From contig DASVBJ010000385.1 in assembly GCA_036375895.1 (NCBI GenBank), forward strand, positions 1 through 35,279: a stretch of 35,279 nucleotides of DNA, in the 5' to 3' direction. A model generated the notes under the pieces. It had not been told where the DNA came from. It did no database searches and saw only the letters and a list, made by a program, of their open reading frames with translations. The stretch comes from DASVBJ01 sp036375895 (GTDB taxonomy: Bacteria > Actinomycetota > Actinomycetes > JACCUZ01). How positions within the stretch are numbered: position 1 is the first letter of the stretch; each line of letters begins with the position of its first letter. Of this stretch, positions 30,700 through 35,279 are shown one piece after another. A program made the position numbers and the translations under genes.

Positions 30700-31518
30700 G
30701 TGCCAGATCCGAGCGAGGTGCTCGACCGACCCGCCCCGCCCCCGGACCTGACGCTGCGCTACGGCCCGGCCGCGGACCACGTCGTCGACGTGCGGCTGCC
30801 TGCCGGTGAGGGCCCGCACCCGCTCGCGATCGTCGTGCACGGCGGGTTCTGGCGGGCGGCGTTCGACCGCGCCCACGCCGGGCCGCAGAGCGCCGGGCTG
30901 GCCGCGGCGGGCTGGGTCGTCGCGACCGTGGAGTACCGCCGGGTCGGCCAGCGCGGTGGCGGCTGGCCCGGCACGTTCGACGACGTGGCGCGCCTCAGCG
31001 ACACCGTGATCGGTCTGGCGGCGGATGCGGCTCCGGGGCGCGTCGATGCCGGGAGGGTCGTGCTCGTGGGCCACTCGGCGGGCGGCCACCTGGCCCTCTG
31101 GGCGGCGGCACGGCACCGGCTGCCCCCCGCGTCGCCGTGGCACCGGGCGGAGCCGCTGCCGGTGCGCGGGGTCGTCTCGCTCGCCGGCGTCGCCGACCTG
31201 GCCCTCGCCGACCGGCTGCACCTGGGCGGCGACGCGACCCGGGCGCTCCTCGGCGGCGACCCCGCCACGCACCCCGAGCGCTATGCCCAGGCCGACCCGG
31301 GGGTGCTGATCGGCGCCGGGCGCGTCATCCTGGTGCATGGCACCGCAGACGAGCAGGTGCCGGTCGAGGTGAGCCGGTGGTACGTGGACAGGGCCCAGAG
31401 CACGGGCGTCGTGGTGCGGCTGGAGGAGCTGGCAGGCATCGGGCACTACGAGCTGATCGACCCGCTGTCCCCGGCGTGGCCGGCGGTCCTCGCGGCCATG
31501 GCCGAGTTGACGCGCTGA
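30700..31518 (+). CDS. Alpha/beta hydrolase, arylformamidase-like
   Basis: Hormone-sensitive-lipase-type alpha/beta hydrolase, 272 residues. The oxyanion motif is VVHGGFWRA, nucleophile elbow GHSAGGHLAL, acid in LVHGTADEQVP and histidine in GIGHYELIDP. HGG(F/Y)W with GHSAGxHL is the pattern of eukaryotic-type kynurenine formamidases, which release kynurenine, a precursor of anthranilate, so the context of an aminobenzoate-type ligase supports this reading, but plain esterases share the pattern. GTG 30700 is preferred over GTG 30688, which overlaps the GGAGG at 30684-30688. Divergent from paaX. Confidence 0.75.
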   Translation: MPDPSEVLDRPAPPPDLTLRYGPAADHVVDVRLPAGEGPHPLAIVVHGGFWRAAFDRAHAGPQSAGLAAAGWVVATVEYRRVGQRGGGWPGTFDDVARLSDTVIGLAADAAPGRVDAGRVVLVGHSAGGHLALWAAARHRLPPASPWHRAEPLPVRGVVSLAGVADLALADRLHLGGDATRALLGGDPATHPERYAQADPGVLIGAGRVILVHGTADEQVPVEVSRWYVDRAQSTGVVVRLEELAGIGHYELIDPLSPAWPAVLAAMAELTR

Positions 31519-31853
31519 AGGCGGTCAACCTCGGGCTCCGGTTCGCCCTCGAGCTGGCGGCGCTCACGGCCCTGGCCGTCTGGGGCTGGCTGGCGACCGA
31601 CTCGGCGCCCGTCCGCCTGCTCCTGACCTTCGCCGCGCCCCTGCTGGCCGCCTTCGCCTGGGGTCGCTACGTCGCGCCCAAGTCGCCGCGCCGTCTGCCC
31701 GACCCGCTGCGGCTGCTCGTCGAGGTCGTCGTGTTCGCGGCCGCCACCTCGGGGCTCGTGGCCGTCGACCACTCGTGGGTGGCGGCTGTGCTCGCCACGG
31801 CGTACGTCGTGAACGTCGTCCTCCTCTTCGTCTGGCACCAGCGCGACCACTGA
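31515..31853 (+). CDS. YrdB/DUF2568 family membrane protein, probable CTG start
   Basis: A small membrane protein of about 112 residues with four hydrophobic helices: AVNLGLRFALELAALTALAV, then LLLTFAAPLLAAFAWG, VEVVVFAAATSGLVAV and VLATAYVVNVVLLFVW. This is the DUF2568/YrdB pattern; no function is known. The family usually starts a few residues before NLGLRF. In this frame no ATG, GTG or TTG lies there; a CTG at 31515 overlaps the hydrolase stop exactly as CTGA, matching the ATGA/GTGA couplings elsewhere. The nearest other start is a GTG at 31476, 13 codons further upstream inside the hydrolase. Confidence 0.75.
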   Translation: MKAVNLGLRFALELAALTALAVWGWLATDSAPVRLLLTFAAPLLAAFAWGRYVAPKSPRRLPDPLRLLVEVVVFAAATSGLVAVDHSWVAAVLATAYVVNVVLLFVWHQRDH

Positions 31854-31867
31854 CGCGCGGGGTTGCG

Positions 31868-31907
31868 TTCCCTTGACGACCGTGACGAAAGGGGAATACT
31901 GACCGCC
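31868..31907 (+). promoter_or_regulatory. Promoter of CoA ligase-thioesterase with inverted repeat
   Basis: TTGACG (31873-31878), 16-base spacer, AATACT (31895-31900), then seven bases to ATG 31908: the best promoter match in the window, again leaderless. An inverted repeat TTCCCTT (31868-31874) / AAGGGGAA (31889-31896) spans it and could be an operator, for example for the PaaX-type regulator. Confidence 0.6.
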
Positions 31908-33515
31908 ATGGAGCTCTCGCCGTCGGCGCACGTCGACACCTTCACGCGCGACAACCTCCCGCCGTTCGAGCAGTGGCCCGAGCTCCGCTTCGACCTGCCG
32001 GACGTGCACTACCCCGACCGCCTCAACTGCGCCGAGGAGCTGCTCGACAAGGTGATCGCCGAGCACGGCGCCGACCGGCCGTGCGTCCTGTCTCCCGACG
32101 AGACGTGGTCCTACGGCGAGCTGCTGCGCCGCGCCAACCAGATCGCCCAGGTGCTCGTCGAAGACCTGGGCCTGGTGCCCGGGAACCGGGTGATGCTCCG
32201 CGGGCCGAACAACCCGTGGACCGTGGCGTGCTGGTTCGGCGTCCTCAAGGCGGGTGGCGTCGTCGTGACGACGATGCCGCTGCTGCGCGCCGGCGAGCTG
32301 CGCACGACCGCCGAGATGGGCCGCATCGGCATCGCGCTGTGCGACCACCGGCTCACCGAGGACCTTGCCAAGGCGGACATCCCCGGCCTGCGGACGCTGA
32401 CCTTCGGCGGCGAGGGCGCCGAGCTCGACGCGCTGGCCGCCACCAAGAGCGGTGAGTTCACCAACGTGGCCACCGCCGTCGACGACGTGTGCATGCTCGC
32501 CTTCACCTCGGGCACCACGGGCCGGCCGAAGGCGACCATGCACTTCCACCGCGACGTGCTGGCCATCGCCGACACGTTCTCGAAGCACGTGCTCAAGCCG
32601 CGGCCGGACGACGTGTTCACGGGCACGCCGCCGCTGGGCTTCACGTTCGGACTCGGTGGCCTGCTGATCTTCCCGCTGCGCGCTGGAGCGAGCACCCTGC
32701 TCCTCGAGCGGGCCACGCCCGACCAGCTGTTCCGGCACGTCGCCGCCCACAAGGTGAGCGTTCTGTTCACCGCCCCGACCGCCTACCGCGCGGCGCTGCC
32801 GATCCTCCCCGAGCTGGACATCTCGGCGCTGCGCCGGTGCGTCTCCGCCGGGGAGACGTTGCCGAAGGCAACCTGGGAGGCGTTCCACCAGGCGACCGGC
32901 ATCGGGATCATCGACGGCATCGGGGCCACGGAGATGCTCCACATCTTCGTCTCGGCAGCCGACGAGGACATCCGGCCCGGCGCCACCGGCAAGCCGGTGC
33001 CGGGCTTCGTCGCCCAGGTCGTCGGGCCGGACGGCAGCCCCGTCCCGGACGGTGAGATCGGCCGGCTCGCGGTGCGCGGCCCGACCGGCTGCCGCTACCT
33101 CGCCGACGAGCGCCAGCTCGAGTACGTGCAGAACGGCTGGAACATCACCGGCGACGCCTACGTCCGGGACGCGGACGGCTACTACTGGTACCAGGCCCGG
33201 GCCGACGACATGATCATCTCGTCGGGCTACAACATCGCCGGGCCCGAGGTCGAGGCCGCGCTGCTGCGTCACCCCGACGTGCTCGAGTGCGGCGTCGTCG
33301 GCGCACCTGACGCGGAGCGGGGGATGCTCGTCACGGCGTACGTCGTGCTCCGTGAGGGCGTCTCGCGCGGCGACGAGACCGTCAAGGACCTGCAGGAGTT
33401 CGTGAAGGCCGAGATCGCGCCCTACAAGTACCCCCGGCGGGTGCACTTCGTCGACGAGCTGCCGCGCACGAACACCGGGAAGCTGCAGCGCTTCCGGCTC
33501 CGCGAGATGTCGTGA
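31908..33515 (+). CDS. Aryl-CoA ligase (2-aminobenzoate/benzoate-CoA ligase type)
   Basis: AMP-forming acyl-CoA synthetase, 535 residues, activating an aromatic or similar acid to its CoA thioester. Seen: FTSGTTGRPKATMHFH (AMP-binding P-loop), IGATEMLHIF (adenine motif), GRLAVRGPTGCRYL, DDMIISSGYNIAGPEVE and the C-terminal RTNTGKLQRFRLRE with catalytic lysine. The opening SAHVDTFTRDNLPP and PLGFTFGLGGLLIFPL match what I know of the benzoate/2-aminobenzoate-CoA ligase group. ATG 31908 sits seven bases after the -10 element. The stop overlaps the thioesterase by GTGA. It would be the entry step of the surrounding catabolic cluster; the exact acid is an inference. Confidence 0.82.
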   Translation: MELSPSAHVDTFTRDNLPPFEQWPELRFDLPDVHYPDRLNCAEELLDKVIAEHGADRPCVLSPDETWSYGELLRRANQIAQVLVEDLGLVPGNRVMLRGPNNPWTVACWFGVLKAGGVVVTTMPLLRAGELRTTAEMGRIGIALCDHRLTEDLAKADIPGLRTLTFGGEGAELDALAATKSGEFTNVATAVDDVCMLAFTSGTTGRPKATMHFHRDVLAIADTFSKHVLKPRPDDVFTGTPPLGFTFGLGGLLIFPLRAGASTLLLERATPDQLFRHVAAHKVSVLFTAPTAYRAALPILPELDISALRRCVSAGETLPKATWEAFHQATGIGIIDGIGATEMLHIFVSAADEDIRPGATGKPVPGFVAQVVGPDGSPVPDGEIGRLAVRGPTGCRYLADERQLEYVQNGWNITGDAYVRDADGYYWYQARADDMIISSGYNIAGPEVEAALLRHPDVLECGVVGAPDAERGMLVTAYVVLREGVSRGDETVKDLQEFVKAEIAPYKYPRRVHFVDELPRTNTGKLQRFRLREMS

Positions 33516-33955
33516 CCGGTCTCGCCCGCGTCACCGTCCAGCGCCGGGTGGAGTGGCCCGACACCGACGCTGCCCGGCACTACCACCACTCCACGGTCAT
33601 CCGGTGGGTGGAGGCGGCCGAGGCGGTTCTCTACGAGCGGCTCGGCCTCGCGGAGCTCTTCGGCGAGATCCCCCGCGTCCGGTACGAGGTCGACTACCGC
33701 GCCCGGCTGTGGTTCGGCGACCTCGTCGACGTGACCGTCGCGATCGGCAGTGTCGGACGCAGCTCGGTGCGCTACGACTTCGACGTACGCCGGGGCGCCG
33801 AGGTGGCAGCCACCGGCACGATGACCGCGGTGCGCATCAACCAGGGCACCGGCGACACGCTGGGCTGGTCCGACGAGGTCCGCACGCTGTTCACGACGTC
33901 CGGCGAGCTGGCACCCGAGCTGCTCGGCCCTTCCGCTCCCCCGGGACGCCACTGA
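33512..33955 (+). CDS. Hotdog-fold acyl-CoA thioesterase (4HBT family)
   Basis: Thioesterase of the 4-hydroxybenzoyl-CoA/YbgC type, 147 residues. The N-terminal VEWPDTDAARHYHHSTVIRW carries the catalytic aspartate and the following helix, with EAAEAVLYERLG completing the hot-dog helix; the strands ARLWFGDLVDVTVAI and GAEVAATGTMTAVRI follow. It is coupled to the ligase by GTGA and probably releases CoA from dead-end aryl-CoA esters of the same pathway, as thioesterases in aryl-CoA clusters do. Substrate not proven. Confidence 0.85.
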   Translation: MTGLARVTVQRRVEWPDTDAARHYHHSTVIRWVEAAEAVLYERLGLAELFGEIPRVRYEVDYRARLWFGDLVDVTVAIGSVGRSSVRYDFDVRRGAEVAATGTMTAVRINQGTGDTLGWSDEVRTLFTTSGELAPELLGPSAPPGRH

Positions 33956-33994
33956 CGGACGCGCCGAGTCGATTTGACACTCTGCGCTGACTAC

Positions 33995-34028
33995 GGGCTG
34001 AACTGCCCGTTCAGGCCAGCTTCAGCCC
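33995..34028 (+). other. Hairpin in leader of lipoprotein gene
   Basis: GGGCTGAA (33995-34002) pairs with TTCAGCCC (34021-34028) in the 121-base gap before the lipoprotein. A good -35 box TTGACA (33975-33980) lies upstream, but no clear -10 is visible. It could be a terminator of the thioesterase operon or a leader structure. Confidence 0.4.
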
Positions 34029-34076
34029 GGGTGGCCCAGGATTGGGGCCGCGGCACGAGACCACCCGGGAGGCGTG

Positions 34077-34847
34077 ATGACCAGACTCCTGCCCCTCGCA
34101 TCCGCGGTGCTTCTGGTGCTCGGCGCGGCGGCCTGCGGGGGCAACGACGACTCCGCCGCGCCCGGGTCGGCGGCCCGCACGTCACCGACTGCAACCGCGG
34201 CACCGAGCCCGGCGGCGAGCACCCTCGACCCGGCGGACTTCGTCGCCACGATCGACAACCCTTACCTGCCGCTCGTCCCGGGCACGGTGTTCCGTTATCG
34301 CGCGACGACCGAGGAGGGACCGGAGGACGAGGTCGTCACGGTCACCCACGAAACGAGGACCATCCTCGGCATCACGGCAGTCGTCGTGCACGACGTGGCG
34401 AGCCACGCCGGGAAGCCCGTCGAGGACACCTATGACTGGTACGCCCAGGACCGGGACGGCAACGTCTGGTACCTCGGTGAGGACACCAAGGAGCTCGAGG
34501 ACGGCAAGGTGGTCAGCACCAAGGGGTCGTGGGAGGCGGGGCGCCACGGCGCCCGGGCCGGTGTCGTGATGCGGGCGCACCCGCAGGTCGGTGACGCCTA
34601 CCAGCAGGAGTTCCTGAAGGGCCAGGCGGAGGACCAGGCCCGGGTCCTGAGCCTGACCGAGCACGCGACCGTGCCGTACGGGGCGTTCGAGGACGTCGTG
34701 ATGACAAAGGACTTCAGCCCGCTCGAGCCCGACGTCGTGGAGCACAAGTACTTCGCCCGAGGGATCGGCTCGGTGCTGGAGGTGCAGGTGGCGGGCGGCA
34801 CGGACCTGCTCGCACTGGTCAGCGTCGAGCGGCAGCCCGGCGGCTGA
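34077..34847 (+). CDS. Secreted lipoprotein of unknown function
   Basis: A 256-residue protein with a lipoprotein signal (MTRLLPLASAVLLVLGAAAC, lipidation at C20), a Ser/Thr/Ala/Pro linker (about 21-50) and a beta-rich domain beginning at FVATIDNPYLPLVPGTVFRY. The stretch IDNPYLPL...G..F.Y and the later DTYDWYAQDRDGNVWYLGED are typical of a widespread family of uncharacterised secreted actinobacterial proteins that I know only as hypothetical. No catalytic motif is visible. ATG 34077 is used, with GGGAGG at 34067-34072; GTG 34074 is directly before it. Convergent with the GNAT gene. Confidence 0.82.
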   Translation: MTRLLPLASAVLLVLGAAACGGNDDSAAPGSAARTSPTATAAPSPAASTLDPADFVATIDNPYLPLVPGTVFRYRATTEEGPEDEVVTVTHETRTILGITAVVVHDVASHAGKPVEDTYDWYAQDRDGNVWYLGEDTKELEDGKVVSTKGSWEAGRHGARAGVVMRAHPQVGDAYQQEFLKGQAEDQARVLSLTEHATVPYGAFEDVVMTKDFSPLEPDVVEHKYFARGIGSVLEVQVAGGTDLLALVSVERQPGG

Positions 34848-34850
34848 CGG

Positions 34851-35279
34851 TCAGCGGCTGAACCACCAGCAGCCGTCAGCCTCTTCCTCGAGGGTGAAGC
34901 CGAGACGCTCGAGCAGCCGACGGGAGGCGATGTTGCCCACCTCCACCTCGGCGGTGACGGCACGCACGTCCGGCTGGTCCAGCAGCCAGTCGACGAGGGC
35001 GCGCACCGCCTCGACGCCGTAGCCGTTGTTGCGGAACGGCGCGGCCAGCCCGTAGCCGATCTCGACCCGCCCGTCGCCGTCGACCCAGCCCTTGGTGCCG
35101 CAGTCGCCGATCACCCGCCCGTCGGCGGCCAGCGTGATGAACCACGCGCCGAGGTCGGCGTCGCTGCGTGCGCTCGGCACGGTGAACCGCCACACGTCGA
35201 GGATGCCGGCGTGCGGGTAGCCGGCGCCGAGCGGCAGGCCGGCGTCCTCGCCGGCGAGCATGGCGGTGGCCGCCGCCCG
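34851..35279 (-). CDS. GNAT family N-acetyltransferase (5' end probably outside window)
   Basis: RimJ/RimL-type GNAT acetyltransferase, transferring acetyl from acetyl-CoA to an amine. Visible: WFITLAADGRVIGDCGTKGW (strands 2-3), RVEIGYGLAAPFRNNGYGVEAV (acetyl-CoA pyrophosphate loop, RNNGYG) and TAEVEVGNIASRRLLERLGF (the N-S-L helix). The frame stays open past ATG 35261 to the window edge, and the residues upstream (RAAATAM) look like family N-terminus, so the gene probably starts outside; ATG 35261 is possible. Substrate unknown. Confidence 0.82.
   Translation of the reverse strand, partial: RAAATAMLAGEDAGLPLGAGYPHAGILDVWRFTVPSARSDADLGAWFITLAADGRVIGDCGTKGWVDGDGRVEIGYGLAAPFRNNGYGVEAVRALVDWLLDQPDVRAVTAEVEVGNIASRRLLERLGFTLEEEADGCWWFSR

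Noticed and set aside
31446..33446. 666-codon minus-strand open frame opposite the CoA ligase
   Set aside because: Antisense shadow of a well-conserved AMP-binding enzyme.

Overview
The window is chromosomal DNA from a very high-GC actinomycete (class Actinomycetia). Codon third positions are almost all G or C, GTG starts are frequent, operon genes overlap by four bases (ATGA or GTGA), and the families are actinobacterial: Ssd, 6C RNA, RsiG, MarP, F420-type luciferase-like oxidoreductase and holin-X. From memory, the left and middle parts follow the order of the Mycobacterium tuberculosis Rv3660c-Rv3678A neighbourhood (ssd, HAD phosphatase, Fic-like protein, acs, holin-like membrane protein, EphE-like hydrolase, MarP, NUDIX, TlpA, Nth, Crp, MBL, RidA, DUF4177). 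I cannot place the genus.

Layout. 1-3046 (minus) is the end of a Flp/Tad pilus-type operon: ssd, tadA and a partial tadB. 3205-3285 (minus) carries two C-loop hairpins that match the actinobacterial 6C RNA. 3409-4224 is a HAD phosphatase with an apparently leaderless promoter. 4300-4535 is a structured non-coding region ending in a strong hairpin, placed where mycobacteria carry Ms1/MTS2823. A Fic-fold protein that has lost its catalytic residues follows on the minus strand. 5430-13890 is a carboxylate module: LytS-type kinase, LytTR regulator, a small membrane protein, two sodium:solute symporters, DUF485 and acetyl-CoA synthetase, with a near-perfect Crp box before the second symporter unit. 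14069-18772 holds an LLM oxidoreductase, CBS plus ArsB/NhaD transporter, holin-like protein, an EphE-like hydrolase without its nucleophile, and DUF309. 18730-21888 (minus) is the nth-tlpA-nudix-marP operon. 22000-23288 is rsiG (c-di-GMP-dependent anti-sigma family) and crp. 23340-26336 holds NUDIX-MBL, a MerR regulator and DUF4177-RidA.

26568-33955 looks like an aromatic or alicyclic acid catabolic cluster: BadI-like ring-cleaving hydrolase, thiolase, SDR, a second RidA, PaaX-type regulator, kynurenine-formamidase-like hydrolase, DUF2568 protein, a 2-aminobenzoate/benzoate-type CoA ligase and a hotdog thioesterase. An aerobic CoA-dependent anthranilate route is the most economical reading, but the ring-attacking monooxygenase/reductase is not in the window. 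34077-35279 holds a lipoprotein and a partial GNAT acetyltransferase.

Most promising for follow-up: the two non-coding RNA loci around the HAD gene, RsiG, the anthranilate-like cluster, two conserved-fold proteins lacking catalytic residues (Fic-like and EphE-like), repeated leaderless promoter architecture, and a palindromic repeat family with constant ends and variable cores.
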